Shown: one piece after another, positions 1 to 7,361 of the stretch
How positions within the stretch are numbered: the first letter of the stretch is position 1
Layout: every line of letters begins with the position of its first letter
Origin: an uncultured Desulfovibrio sp.
Lineage (GTDB): Bacteria; Desulfobacterota; Desulfovibrionia; Desulfovibrionales; Desulfovibrionaceae
Length of the DNA stretch: 10,081 bases
Assembly (NCBI GenBank): GCA_945871415.1
Contig: CAMBWG010000053.1
Coordinates: forward strand, 1-10,081
Direction: 5' to 3'
The notes under the pieces: generated by a model
Seen by the model: only the letters and a program-made list of their open reading frames with translations
Told to the model about the DNA's origin: nothing
Database searches by the model: none
Translations under genes and position numbers: made by a program

Positions 1-90
1 GTCGTTATAGCGATTGCGCTGTCATTTCTGACGGGTAATATCGTAGTGGAAGAGGTTTAAGGAAACGCCGCAACCGCAGCAGCGTTCGGC
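1..90 (-). pseudogene. glcF: Decaying 3' remnant of glcF beyond a premature stop
   Basis: Reading the minus strand in the glcF frame past the TAA at 91-93 gives AERCCGCGVSLNLFHYD and then ITRQK, up to a TGA at 22-24. Seven further codons (QRNRYND) follow to the window edge. The CCG plus N-x-x-H-Y-D pattern matches the second cysteine-rich domain of GlcF/LldE-type subunits, which usually reads CCGxGGSF here. The frame is unbroken: there is no frameshift, only two stop codons, each one substitution away from a sense codon (GAA to TAA, GGA to TGA). The reading GVSL where GGSF is usual also suggests relaxed selection. The rest of the remnant would lie outside the window. Confidence 0.75.
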
Positions 91-1158
91 TTAATTCATT
101 TCCACCAGCTGCAGATAGGGGTTGGAGCGGATGACGTCGCGGGGTTCCTGCGCCACGCCCAGCGCCTTTTTCAGGTGACAGGAATCGTGGTAGGTGACCT
201 TGCGGGCGTTGGGCCTGGTTTCGGCGGGCTTGACGCCGATGACCTTGACCAGAAACTCGTTGATGTCCATGGTACGCGCCGCCAGACGCTGGGCCAGCCC
301 CTTTTCGATGGCGCCGAGGCGCTCGGCGTAGCGGGGCCACAGCTCCTTGATGGTCGAGGTGCACGAACCGCAGGGCGTCAGCAGATAATCGAACGACATG
401 TCTTCGAGCAGGGCCAGGTTGATCTTCATCTCCTTGACCATGCCCTTGGCGTCGCCGGAGGACAGAGCCGGGATGCCGCAGCAGGCAAAGCCCGAAGGCA
501 TGTAGATGGCCACGCCGTGATGATGCAGCACGCGGATGCAGGCGTCGCCCATGCGGGTGTACATCTTGTCGGCCACACAGCCGGGGAAGAAGGCCACGCG
601 CAGGCCGCCCATCTGGCGCGGCTCGTCAAGATCGCCGTACATGGCATGCAGAGGTTTTTTGGCCAGCGCATGAATGTGACGGTCTCCCAGCATGAAGTTG
701 AGCAGCGGCGCGCAGACGGTGCCCTGCGCATCCTTGCTCTTGCGGAAGATCAGGCCCTGCATGGGAGCGCCGACGCGCATGGCCAGATTGAAGACCGTGG
801 GCATGGCCAGCAGGGTACGGAAGATGACCTTCTTGAGCGGGTGCAGGCCGATATAGGCATAGACGATTTCCCGCGCTTCCATGAAGACTTCCATGATCTT
901 CACGCCGGAGGGGCAGTTGGCCTCGCAGGAGCCGCAGAGCAGGCAGCGGCCGAGCTTTTCCGCCAGCGCTTCGGGATCATTGAACATCTCATGCGCGAGA
1001 TTGTCGATGAGGGCCAGTTTGCCGCGGGCCACGTCGGCTTCCATCATGGTCGCACCGAACATGGGGCATACGGCCTGGCACAGGCCGCACTTCATGCAGG
1101 CGGCAATACGATCTTCCAGCGCCAGCAGACGCCGGGCAAGTTTCTGTAAATCGCTCAT
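91..1158 (-). CDS. glcF: Iron-sulfur subunit of GlcD/GlcF-type 2-hydroxyacid dehydrogenase, C-terminally truncated
   Basis: Predicted electron-transfer partner of the GlcD-like flavoprotein encoded just upstream. It would carry electrons from FAD through [4Fe-4S] clusters towards the quinone pool or another acceptor. The 355-residue product has two ferredoxin-type motifs (C21, C24, C27, C31 followed by P; and C72, C75, C78, C82 followed by P). One complete cysteine-rich CCG domain follows (C194, CCG at 226-228, CGSC at 263-266). A second CCG domain has only its first cysteine (C327, in a YHDSCH motif) before the protein stops. Family members usually run past 400 residues. The same frame after the TAA still encodes the missing CCG motif, so this is a shortened gene (see 1-90). 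The ATG start at 1158 has a GGGAG ribosome site at 1167-1171 and lies 18 bp after the glcD stop, which suggests co-transcription. The substrate (lactate or glycolate) cannot be read from the sequence. Family assignment is secure; whether the product works is uncertain. Confidence 0.85.
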   Translation of the reverse strand: MSDLQKLARRLLALEDRIAACMKCGLCQAVCPMFGATMMEADVARGKLALIDNLAHEMFNDPEALAEKLGRCLLCGSCEANCPSGVKIMEVFMEAREIVYAYIGLHPLKKVIFRTLLAMPTVFNLAMRVGAPMQGLIFRKSKDAQGTVCAPLLNFMLGDRHIHALAKKPLHAMYGDLDEPRQMGGLRVAFFPGCVADKMYTRMGDACIRVLHHHGVAIYMPSGFACCGIPALSSGDAKGMVKEMKINLALLEDMSFDYLLTPCGSCTSTIKELWPRYAERLGAIEKGLAQRLAARTMDINEFLVKVIGVKPAETRPNARKVTYHDSCHLKKALGVAQEPRDVIRSNPYLQLVEMN

Positions 1159-1176
1159 GATGCGTTCTCCCGTGGC

Positions 1177-2562
1177 CTAGATGCCCACCAGCTTGGAGGG
1201 ATTGAGCAGACCCTTGGGATCGAGGGCGCGGCGCAGGCGCTGCGAGAAGAGGATGGTGCCGCGCGACGTTTCCTTTTCCATCCACTTGGCCTTGGCCGTG
1301 CCGATGCCATGCTCGCCGGACAGCGTGCCCTGGAGCTTGAGAGCCACGTCGAACATCTCGTCAATGGCCTCTTCCACACGGGCGAACTCTTCCTTGTCGC
1401 GCTTGTCGCAGAGGAAGGTCGGGTGCAGGTTGCCGTCGCCGGCATGGCCGAAGGTGCCCACTTCCACGCGGTACTTGGCGGCGATTTCGTTCACGGCCTT
1501 GACCATGGCGGGGATCTGCGAGCGCGGCACCGTGGCGTCTTCCAGCACGGTGGTGGGCTTGCAGCGGGCCAGCACGGGCAGAGCCATGCGGCGGGCTTCC
1601 CAGAGTTTGGTCTTTTCGGCGGCGTCCTTGGCAACGTGGACTTCGCGGGCGTTGTTTTCCTTCAGCACGCGTTCCACCACTTCGGCGTCGTCCGCCACCT
1701 GGGCCGGATGGCCGTCCACTTCGATGAGCAGGATGGCGCCCGCGTCGCGGGGCAGACCGGCCTTGGTGTAGTCGTCCACGCGCACGATGGTCTGATTGTC
1801 GAGGAATTCCAGCGTACAGGGCACCACGTGCGCGGCGATGATGCCGGCCACGGCGTCGGCGGCTTCCTGCATGTCGTTGAAGACGGCCATGACGGCCTTG
1901 CTGGCCTTCGGCGGGGGAACGAGTTTCATCACGGCCTGGGAAATGATGCCCAGCGTGCCTTCGGACTGCGTGATCATGCCGGCCAGATTGTAGCCGGTCA
2001 CGCATTTGACCGTGCGGGAACCGGTTTTGACCAGTTCGCCGGTGGCGTCAAAGAATTCGACGCCCATGACATAGTCCTTGGTCACGCCGTACTTCAGGCC
2101 GCGCAGACCGCCGGCGTTTTCGGCAATGTTGCCCGCAATGGTGGACACGGCCTGAGAGCCGGGGTCCGGGGGATAGAAAAGATTCTTGGCCGCCACGGCG
2201 TTGGCCAGATCGGCGGTGACGACGCCGGGCTCGACTACGGCGTACAGGTCGGCCGTGTTGATTTCAAGAATGCGGGTCAGGCCGTTGGTCAGGATGACGA
2301 CGGTATTGGTCTTGTCGGGAATGGTGCCGCCGGACAGGTTGGAACCGGCGCCGCGAACGGTCATGGGAATGCCGTTGTCATACAGCTTCTTGACGCACTG
2401 CCCGAGCTGTTCCGTCGTCGTGGGGCGCACCACAAGGGCGGGAACCACCGGCTGCAGCACGGCGGAATCGTAAGAGTAGCTCTGCCGATCTGCTTCGGAG
2501 GAAAAGACGTTTTCCTTGCCGAGCATTGCCTCGAAATCTTTCACCAGCGCTTGGCTAACCAT
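1177..2562 (-). CDS. glcD: FAD-linked 2-hydroxyacid (D-lactate/glycolate) dehydrogenase, GlcD family
   Basis: Flavoprotein of the PCMH/vanillyl-alcohol-oxidase fold that oxidises a 2-hydroxyacid such as D-lactate or glycolate to the 2-oxoacid. In sulfate reducers such pairs commonly serve lactate use. The 461 residues match the usual family length. The FAD pyrophosphate loop is at about 69-82 (RGAGSNLSGG). The second FAD segment is at about 132-165 (PPDPGSQ, then AGNIAENAGG and KYGVTKDYV). C-terminal family signatures are FGHAGDGNLHP at 371-381 and GEHGIG at 416-421. No signal peptide or membrane segment is evident, so it is probably cytoplasmic or peripheral. The ATG at 2562 is supported by a perfect AGGAGG at 2568-2573. 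The gene is separated from the EVE gene by a strong terminator and heads its own transcript with glcF 18 bp downstream. Exact substrate is not determined. Confidence 0.93.
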   Translation of the reverse strand: MVSQALVKDFEAMLGKENVFSSEADRQSYSYDSAVLQPVVPALVVRPTTTEQLGQCVKKLYDNGIPMTVRGAGSNLSGGTIPDKTNTVVILTNGLTRILEINTADLYAVVEPGVVTADLANAVAAKNLFYPPDPGSQAVSTIAGNIAENAGGLRGLKYGVTKDYVMGVEFFDATGELVKTGSRTVKCVTGYNLAGMITQSEGTLGIISQAVMKLVPPPKASKAVMAVFNDMQEAADAVAGIIAAHVVPCTLEFLDNQTIVRVDDYTKAGLPRDAGAILLIEVDGHPAQVADDAEVVERVLKENNAREVHVAKDAAEKTKLWEARRMALPVLARCKPTTVLEDATVPRSQIPAMVKAVNEIAAKYRVEVGTFGHAGDGNLHPTFLCDKRDKEEFARVEEAIDEMFDVALKLQGTLSGEHGIGTAKAKWMEKETSRGTILFSQRLRRALDPKGLLNPSKLVGI

Positions 2563-2594
2563 ATGGGCCTCCTGTAAGACTCGTCTCCGGGTTG

Positions 2595-2609
2595 CGGCCC
2601 TCAGGGCCG
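2595..2609. promoter_or_regulatory. Inverted repeat in the glcD leader
   Basis: CGGCCCT and AGGGCCG are perfect 7-bp arms around one base (2602), lying 33 bp upstream of the glcD start. It could be an operator or a leader hairpin. With GC-rich arms and a one-base centre, an operator-type dyad is easier to picture than a hairpin. No regulator can be named. Confidence 0.35.
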
Positions 2610-2629
2610 TGTTCGCGGGTAGGGCTGTA

Positions 2630-2658
2630 GCTATAGCCGATCTTGCCGACTTTGCCTA
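2630..2658 (-). promoter_or_regulatory. Candidate sigma70-type promoter for glcD
   Basis: On the minus strand TAGGCA (2653-2658) is followed after 17 bp by TATAGC (2630-2635), each matching four of six bases of the -35 and -10 consensus. It lies 68 bp upstream of the glcD start and downstream of the terminator, where a promoter is expected. The -35 overlaps a small inverted repeat (GCCGAC 2645-2650, GTCGGC 2659-2664). The match is weak and unproven. Confidence 0.3.
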
Positions 2659-2706
2659 GTCGGCCAGCATTGATTGTGCGCTCAATCCAAACAGGGCTAT
2701 AACAGT

Positions 2707-2733
2707 AAAAAAACGGCTATAGCCGTTTTTTTT
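2707..2733. terminator. Bidirectional rho-independent terminator between the EVE gene and glcD
   Basis: A run of seven A (2707-2713), the palindrome CGGCTATAGCCG (2714-2725) and a run of eight T (2726-2733) form a stem that reads as an intrinsic terminator on both strands. On the minus strand the A run becomes the T tract. It would end transcripts coming from the gcv/EVE side before glcD. There is no plus-strand gene nearby to need the opposite direction. Confidence 0.8.
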
Positions 2734-2802
2734 ACGCATACACGTAATGAGAGGCCTTTTCAATATGGCGTGCCCGGGCGGGGCGGAAAATTTTTGGCGC
2801 TC

Positions 2803-2948
2803 AGAGCGTTCTGGCTCTGAAAAAGGTGAAACGCGAGGCGGCGGCACAGCGCCGCCCGGCCAGAAGTGAGCGGAAAAACCGCGTTTTTCCGCGAAACGAC
2901 AGGCCGTATGGTTTGAAACGCACAGCGTTTCAAACTGAAAATTCTCTA
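2803..2948 (+). repeat. Intergenic hairpin repeat, copy A (146 bp)
   Basis: One of four related copies in this window. It runs from an AGAGCGTT end to a CTCTA end. It contains three perfect stem-loops in order: GGCGGCG/CGCCGCC (2837-2843, 2850-2856), GCGGAAAAAC/GTTTTTCCGC (2870-2879, 2883-2892) and GTTTGAAACGC/GCGTTTCAAAC (2911-2921, 2925-2935). The CTCTA end, read on the minus strand, is TAGAG and includes the TAG stop codon of the EVE gene. It has no coding capacity of its own. It looks like a non-autonomous, MITE- or REP-like element. Strand is given by the AGAGCGTT-to-CTCTA direction. Confidence 0.85.
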
Positions 2949-3407
2949 CAGGATGCCGGCCCTGCGGCAGATGGCGTTGAAGTGCTCGGCGGAAACGGGC
3001 TGCACGGAAAGGCGGCTGCCGCGTTTGAGGAGTTCCATGCCCGCAAGTTCCGGCCATTGCAGGAGGTTTTTGCGGAGCAGCGGAGCGGGCAGCGCGCGTA
3101 CAAGGCGCACGTCCACCATTTCACAGATGGGTTTCTCCGGGCTCGCCTTGGGATCGAAGTGCTGATTTTCCGGGTCCTGCGCCGTATGATCCGGGTAGGC
3201 TTCGCGGCAGATTTCCACAATGCCCACAATGGCCGGGACCGCGCCGCTGTGATAGAAAAATCCCTGATCGCCCGTTTTCATGGCTTTCATGAAGTTGCGG
3301 GCCTGATAGTTGCGCACGCCGTCCCATGACGTGGTCTGTCCCGGCGCCGCGGCCAGATCATCCCAGGAGTAGCAGCCCGGTTCGGTCTTGAACAGCCAGT
3401 ATTGCAT
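2946..3407 (-). CDS. EVE-domain protein
   Basis: A 153-residue standalone EVE-domain protein (thymocyte nuclear protein 1-like, related to the PUA/YTH fold). Known family members bind nucleic acid, and several read modified cytosine by flipping the base into a pocket. The bacterial role is not established. Visible signatures are the N-terminal YWLFKTEP (3-10), the W-D-G-V-R-N-Y-Q-A-R-N segment (28-38) and GDQGFFYHSG (46-55), matching the family in order; length is typical. The ATG at 3407 is preceded by AGAAGGA. It follows gcvPB by 172 bp on the same strand and could be read through or have its own promoter. The TAG stop lies inside repeat copy A. A functional link to the gcv genes is only positional. 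Confidence 0.9.
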   Translation of the reverse strand: MQYWLFKTEPGCYSWDDLAAAPGQTTSWDGVRNYQARNFMKAMKTGDQGFFYHSGAVPAIVGIVEICREAYPDHTAQDPENQHFDPKASPEKPICEMVDVRLVRALPAPLLRKNLLQWPELAGMELLKRGSRLSVQPVSAEHFNAICRRAGIL

Positions 3408-3427
3408 GATTTTCCTTCTGGATTGGA

Positions 3428-3447
3428 GAAACCGCCGAGCCGGTTTC
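3428..3447. other. Stem-loop just upstream of the EVE gene
   Basis: GAAACCG (3428-3434) and CGGTTTC (3441-3447) form a perfect 7-bp stem with a 6-base loop, ending 20 bp before the EVE start codon and close to its ribosome site. It could affect translation of the EVE gene or be an operator. No regulator is recognisable. Confidence 0.4.
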
Positions 3448-3463
3448 CTGTTTGCCGCGCTGT

Positions 3464-3551
3464 CTTTTTATGAAAAAGCGCGCTGGGGAAGGGATGGGGC
3501 CTGGGGGGAAGAGAAACACCTCTCGCGGGCAGAGGGGGTTCCCTTCCCCCC
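3464..3551. other. Inverted repeats downstream of gcvPB
   Basis: The gcvPB-EVE gap holds a perfect 9-bp pair GGGGGGAAG (3503-3511) and CTTCCCCCC (3543-3551) enclosing a smaller CCTCT/AGAGG stem (3519-3523, 3531-3535). Beside it CTTTTT (3464-3469) and AAAAAG (3473-3478) make a tight hairpin. On the minus strand the large stem comes first after the gcvPB stop, but no T tract directly follows. It could act as a 3' stabilising hairpin or a weak terminator for the gcv transcript. Confidence 0.45.
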
Positions 3552-3579
3552 GACATTCTGCAAATAGGGTTAACTCGCC

Positions 3580-5037
3580 CTAGCCCATGTCTTCGGTGAG
3601 GATCATCTGCCGGGCGGCCGTGGTTTCGTCCATGCGGCGCACGGGCAGGGTCACCGGGGCGTCGAGCAGGGCCTGCGGATTGGTCCTGCCCAGTTCCACG
3701 ATTTCCCGGATGGCGTCGGCAAAGGCGTCGAGCGTCTGCTTGCTTTCCGTTTCCGTGGGTTCGGCCATGAGGCATTCATGGACGATCAGCGGGAAGTAGA
3801 TGGTCGGGGCATGGAAGCCGCGATCAAGGAGCGCTTTGGCAATGTCGAGGGCGCGCATGCCTTCGGGGGCGGAGGCCACGAATTCATGGGCGCAGATGCG
3901 GCTGTAGGGAATCTCAAGGACGCCTTCGAGGCGCTTCTTGAGGTAGTTGGCATTGAGCGTGGCGTATTCGCCCACGCGGGCGAGACCTTCGCCGCCCAGA
4001 CGCATCATATAGGCCAGAGCGCGGGCGACCACGGCAAAGCTGCCGTAGAAGGGGCCGATCTTGCCGATGCTCTCGGGCAGATCCTCGTCCAGCCAGTAGG
4101 TGCCGTCTTCGCGGCGGCGCACGCGGGGCACGGGCAGGAAGGGCAGCAGACGCTCGCCCACGCCTACGGGGCCGGAGCCGGGACCGCCGCCGCCGTGCGG
4201 GGTGCTGAGGGTCTTGTGCACGTTGAGATGCACCACGTCAAAGCCGGCGTCACCCACGCGCATCTTGCCGAGAATGGCGTTCATATTGGCCCCGTCGTAG
4301 TAGAGCAGGGCGTCGATCTTGCGCAGCTCCTCGACGATGGCCGGAAGCTTGGTTTCCATGAGGCCCAGCGTATTGGGGCAGGTCATCATGAGGCCCGCCA
4401 CTTCGTCGGGATACTGGGCGATGGCTTTGGCCAGAGCTTCGGGGTCCACCATGCCGTCGCGGGATTCGATATTGACGGTTTCAAAACCGGCAAGGGCGGC
4501 GGAGGCGGGATTGGTGCCGTGGGCCGAGTCGGGAATCAGCATCTTGGTGCGATGCCGTCCCTTGGAGCGATGATAGGCGGCGATAAGCTGCACGCCGGTG
4601 AATTCGCCGTTGGCCCCCGCCATGGGCTGGAAGGTGTAGGCCTTCATGCCCGTGACTTCGCAGAGCCACTGTTCGGCCTCGTAGAGGCACTGGAGCGCCC
4701 CCTGGGTGTAGGCCGTCGTGCGGGGCAGCTGCGCGAGCAGGGGATGCAGACGCGCGAAACCGGGCAGGCTGCACACGTACTCGCTGAATTTGGGGTTATA
4801 CTTCATGGTGCAGGAGCCAAGGGGGTAGAAATTGGCGTCCACACTGTAGTTGAGCTTGGAAAGGCCGGTGAAGTGGCGCACCACGTCCAGCTCGGAGCAC
4901 TGGGGCAGGCGCGGCGGATTTTTGCGCAGCAGCCCGGCGGGCAGCATGTCCGCGGCCTTGGGGGCGTTTTCATCCACGGGCACGGCATAGCCGGCGGCCC
5001 GGCGGCCTTCTACGGATTCGGCGAAAATGGTTTTCAC
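3580..5037 (-). CDS. gcvPB: Glycine dehydrogenase (decarboxylating) subunit 2, P protein beta
   Basis: The PLP-bearing half of the two-subunit P protein. With GcvPA it decarboxylates glycine and transfers the aminomethyl group to lipoylated GcvH. The 485 residues are typical for subunit 2. Signatures are SVDANFYPLGSCTMKYNP (65-82), the QPMAGANGEFTG segment (137-148), SAHGTNPASA (171-180) and the PLP-lysine region VHLNVHKTLSTPHGGGGPG, with K275 as the predicted Schiff-base lysine. The start is GTG (5035-5037), overlapping the gcvPA stop as GTGA, which implies translational coupling; GGGAG lies a few bases upstream inside gcvPA. The final genes of the operon may include the EVE gene 172 bp downstream. 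Confidence 0.97.
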   Translation of the reverse strand: MKTIFAESVEGRRAAGYAVPVDENAPKAADMLPAGLLRKNPPRLPQCSELDVVRHFTGLSKLNYSVDANFYPLGSCTMKYNPKFSEYVCSLPGFARLHPLLAQLPRTTAYTQGALQCLYEAEQWLCEVTGMKAYTFQPMAGANGEFTGVQLIAAYHRSKGRHRTKMLIPDSAHGTNPASAALAGFETVNIESRDGMVDPEALAKAIAQYPDEVAGLMMTCPNTLGLMETKLPAIVEELRKIDALLYYDGANMNAILGKMRVGDAGFDVVHLNVHKTLSTPHGGGGPGSGPVGVGERLLPFLPVPRVRRREDGTYWLDEDLPESIGKIGPFYGSFAVVARALAYMMRLGGEGLARVGEYATLNANYLKKRLEGVLEIPYSRICAHEFVASAPEGMRALDIAKALLDRGFHAPTIYFPLIVHECLMAEPTETESKQTLDAFADAIREIVELGRTNPQALLDAPVTLPVRRMDETTAARQMILTEDMG

Positions 5038-6365
5038 AGCAGTGCTCCCATGCTTTCGGCCAGGAAGCCGATTTGATGGCGGTTGTTGCTTTCGGTGCAG
5101 GCCAGCAGCAGCACGTCGTCCATACCGGGATAGGCGCGCGCCACGGGGTAGCCGGGCACGCAGCCGTGTTCGGCAAGATCGTTGACGACGCGCGACGCGG
5201 AGCAGGGCAGGCGCAGCGCCACTTCATTGCCGTAAGGGGCGTCGTTGAGGCGGCTTACGCCGGGAAGAGCGGTAAGACGTTCCACGGCATAGCGGGCCAG
5301 CGCCATATTGTTTTCAGCCGTGCGGGCGAGGCCGTCGGGGCCGAGCAGGCACATGTGGATCAGGGCGCGCAGGGCGCAGAGGGCCTGATTGGAGCAGATG
5401 TTGGACGTGGCCTTGGCGCGGCGGATGTGCTGTTCGCGGGCCTGCAGCGTCAGCACGTAGCCGGTCTTGCCGTCCAGATCCTGCGTGCGGCCCACGATAC
5501 GGCCCGGCATCTGGCGGACAAGAGATTTGCGGCAGGCCATGAGGCCGAGATAGGGGCCGCCGAAGGAAAGGGGCTGACCGAGGCTCTGGCCTTCGGCCAC
5601 GGCAATATCCGCGCCCATTTCTCCGGGCGTCTTCAGCACCGCCTGCATGACGGGATAGACGGAAATGATGCCGAGGGCCTTGTGCGCCTGCGCCTGAGCG
5701 AAAAGATCGCTGAAGTCCTGAATCGCGCCGAAGAAGTTGGGATTCTGGACAATGACGGCGGCGGTGGCGTCGTCGACGGCGGCTTTGAGCCCGTCCATGT
5801 CGCTGAGGCCGTTTTTCTGGGGAACGACCTTGAAGGTCACGTTCACGCCCGCGGCATAGGTATGCAGCATCTGACGCCATACGGGATTGACGGCTTCATC
5901 CACCACAATGACGGAGCGTTTTGTGGCGCGTACGGCCATCATGGCCGCTTCAAACATGGAGGTGCCGCCGTCGTAGATGGAGGCGTTGGCGCATTCCATA
6001 TCGAGCAGACGCGTCACGGCCGTCTGAAATTCAAAGATGGCCTGCAGAGTCCCCTGAGAGCATTCGGCCTGATAGGGCGTATAGGCCGTATAGAACTCAC
6101 TGCGCCCGGCCAGAGCGTCAACGGCTTTGGGGATGTAGTGATTGTAGAAGCCGGCGCCCAGAAAGGAAATGAGCGACGTCCGGTTGCGGGCCGCCATGTC
6201 CTCAAAATAGTTGCAGATGGCGGCTTCGCTCTGCCCCTTGGGGAGATTGAAGCTTTTGGGGCGCATGGATGCCGGAATGTCGGCAAAGAGGTCGTCCAGC
6301 GTGCGGACGCCGACAGTCGCGAGCATCTCCCGCGTTTCTTCCGGCGTATGGGGAATGAAGGGCAT
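5034..6365 (-). CDS. gcvPA: Glycine dehydrogenase (decarboxylating) subunit 1, P protein alpha
   Basis: The N-terminal-half homologue of the P protein. It pairs with GcvPB and has no PLP lysine of its own. The 443 residues match the usual length. Family signatures are MPFIPHTPEE at the start, FLGAGFYNHYIP (68-79), TAYTPYQAECSQGTLQ (93-108) and NASIYDGGTS (127-136). The ATG at 6365 has AAGGAG at 6372-6377. Its last bases overlap the gcvPB start by 4 bp. It is separated from gcvH by 333 bp, much of which is repeat copy B, so co-transcription with gcvH depends on whether those hairpins terminate. Confidence 0.97.
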   Translation of the reverse strand: MPFIPHTPEETREMLATVGVRTLDDLFADIPASMRPKSFNLPKGQSEAAICNYFEDMAARNRTSLISFLGAGFYNHYIPKAVDALAGRSEFYTAYTPYQAECSQGTLQAIFEFQTAVTRLLDMECANASIYDGGTSMFEAAMMAVRATKRSVIVVDEAVNPVWRQMLHTYAAGVNVTFKVVPQKNGLSDMDGLKAAVDDATAAVIVQNPNFFGAIQDFSDLFAQAQAHKALGIISVYPVMQAVLKTPGEMGADIAVAEGQSLGQPLSFGGPYLGLMACRKSLVRQMPGRIVGRTQDLDGKTGYVLTLQAREQHIRRAKATSNICSNQALCALRALIHMCLLGPDGLARTAENNMALARYAVERLTALPGVSRLNDAPYGNEVALRLPCSASRVVNDLAEHGCVPGYPVARAYPGMDDVLLLACTESNNRHQIGFLAESMGALL

Positions 6366-6492
6366 AGGTCACTCCTTGGCGAAGCGGGCTTGGAAGGATC
6401 CCCGGCGCGGGCGTCGGGGCTTCCGGGATATCGCGCAACGCTGTAGCAGGCGATGCGGGCAGACCCGGAAAAGGGAGGACTCTCCTGGATCA

Positions 6493-6632
6493 TAGTCAGT
6501 TTGAGACGCGTTGCGTTCAAACCATACGGCCTGTCGTTTCGCGGAAAAACTCGGTTTTTCCGCGAAATTCGGGCCGGGCGGCGTTGTGTCGCCGCCTTGC
6601 GTTTCACTATTTTGCAATGGCGGAACGCTCTG
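6493..6632 (-). repeat. Intergenic hairpin repeat, copy B (140 bp)
   Basis: This copy is inverted relative to A and C and sits between gcvH and gcvPA. It begins with TAGTCAGTTTGAGACGC and ends with AACGCTCTG. The same three hairpin blocks occur in order: the TTTGAGACGC block (slightly decayed), GCGGAAAAAC/GTTTTTCCGC around 6541-6564, and a GGCGGCG/CGCCGCC stem around 6577-6597. Its TAG end lacks the AGAG seen in the other copies, so this end is diverged. Confidence 0.8.
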
Positions 6633-6653
6633 AACGGCCGGACCGTGCGGGCG

Positions 6654-6685
6654 GCCCTGCCGGGGTGTCGTGTCCGCGGCAGGGC
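6654..6685. other. Stem-loop after the gcvH stop codon
   Basis: GCCCTGCC (6654-6661) and GGCAGGGC (6678-6685) are perfect 8-bp arms with a 16-base loop. On the minus strand the stem begins 13 bases after the gcvH stop and comes before repeat copy B. No T tract follows, so a 3'-end stabilising or processing hairpin for gcvH mRNA fits better than a full terminator. Confidence 0.45.
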
Positions 6686-6698
6686 GCGCAACGGCGGA

Positions 6699-7079
6699 TT
6701 AATGATGCTCGTTCTTGCAGTGTTCTTCGTAGGCCGCGGCGTCCATCAGGCCTTCGGGCTTGCCGGACAGTTTCACGCGGATGATCCACGCGTCATAGGG
6801 GGTGGCGTTGATCTGTTCGGGAGCGTTTTCCAGCGCGTCGTTGACGGCCGCTACTTCACCGTTGACCGGGGAAATGAGATCGCTGGCGGCCTTTACGGAT
6901 TCCACGGAACCGAATTCCTTGCCGGCAGTCACGGTATCGCCCGCGGCGGGCAGTTCCACATAGGTGATATCGCCCAGAGACTCCTGAGCGAAATAGGTGA
7001 TGCCCACAACTGCTTCGTCACCTTCGACTTTGACCCATTCATGGCTGGGGGCATAGAGAAGATCGGCGGGATAGGACAT
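6699..7079 (-). CDS. gcvH: Glycine cleavage system H protein
   Basis: The lipoyl carrier protein that shuttles the aminomethyl group between the P, T and L proteins. From the ATG at 7079 it has 126 residues, the usual H-protein size. Signatures are HEWV (13-16), [19 protein letters not shown] (26-44) and the lipoylation site [11 protein letters not shown] with K63 as the modified lysine. A longer reading from a TTG at 7094 was rejected because TTG-GAG-GAA there is the ribosome site (GGAGGAA) for the ATG. LplA upstream is the probable modifying enzyme. The gene is bracketed by repeat copies B and C. Confidence 0.97.
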   Translation of the reverse strand: MSYPADLLYAPSHEWVKVEGDEAVVGITYFAQESLGDITYVELPAAGDTVTAGKEFGSVESVKAASDLISPVNGEVAAVNDALENAPEQINATPYDAWIIRVKLSGKPEGLMDAAAYEEHCKNEHH

Positions 7080-7188
7080 GACTGTTTCCTCCAATATTGA
7101 TGTGGATACGCCGGAAGGCGCATCGCGGCGTTACACAAACACACAGTGCGTTCCCGCGCAACGCTGCCGGAAGAGGCTCTGATGCGCG

Positions 7189-7203
7189 GGTCGTGACGCG
7201 ACC
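7189..7203. other. Small stem-loop upstream of gcvH
   Basis: GGTCG (7189-7193) and CGACC (7199-7203) make a 5-bp stem within a longer GCGCG...CGCG context, in the gcvT-gcvH gap 110 bp upstream of gcvH and next to repeat copy C. It is short and may be a chance occurrence in GC-rich DNA. No convincing promoter was seen in this gap. Confidence 0.25.
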
Positions 7204-7214
7204 TTGCGCGGGGC

Positions 7215-7361
7215 TGGAGCGTTTTAGCTTTGAAAAAGGTAAAACACGAGACGGCGGAACGATGCCGTCCGGCCCGAATTTCGCGGAAAAACCGAGTTTT
7301 TCCGCGAAACGAAAGGCCGTATGGTTTGAGACGCGTTGCGTTTCAAACTGAAAAAGCTCTA
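7215..7361 (+). repeat. Intergenic hairpin repeat, copy C (147 bp)
   Basis: Same orientation as copy A, filling most of the gcvT-gcvH gap. It runs from TGGAGCGTT to GCTCTA. It carries an ACGGCGGAAC/GCCGTCC block, the GCGGAAAAAC/GTTTTTCCGC hairpin around 7283-7305, and the GTTTGAGACGC/GCGTTTCAAAC block around 7324-7348. On the minus strand its end reads TAGAGC, and that TAG is the gcvT stop codon. Its central part is nearly identical to copies A and B. Confidence 0.85.

Noticed and set aside
22..24. Selenocysteine at the in-frame TGA of the glcF remnant
   Set aside because: A TAA stop already precedes it in the same frame, and the expected residue there is glycine rather than cysteine.
1309..2577. 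Long open frame on the plus strand opposite glcD, and similar ones at 175-1149, 3778-5076, 5073-6446, 7230-8498 and 9069-9929
   Set aside because: They lie antisense to well-recognised genes, have compositions rich in His, Gly and Ala typical of frames opposite GC-rich coding DNA, and show no family signatures.
7080..7094. Earlier TTG start for gcvH
   Set aside because: The TTG-GAG-GAA codons form the ribosome site for the ATG at 7079, and the added residues are not part of the H-protein family.
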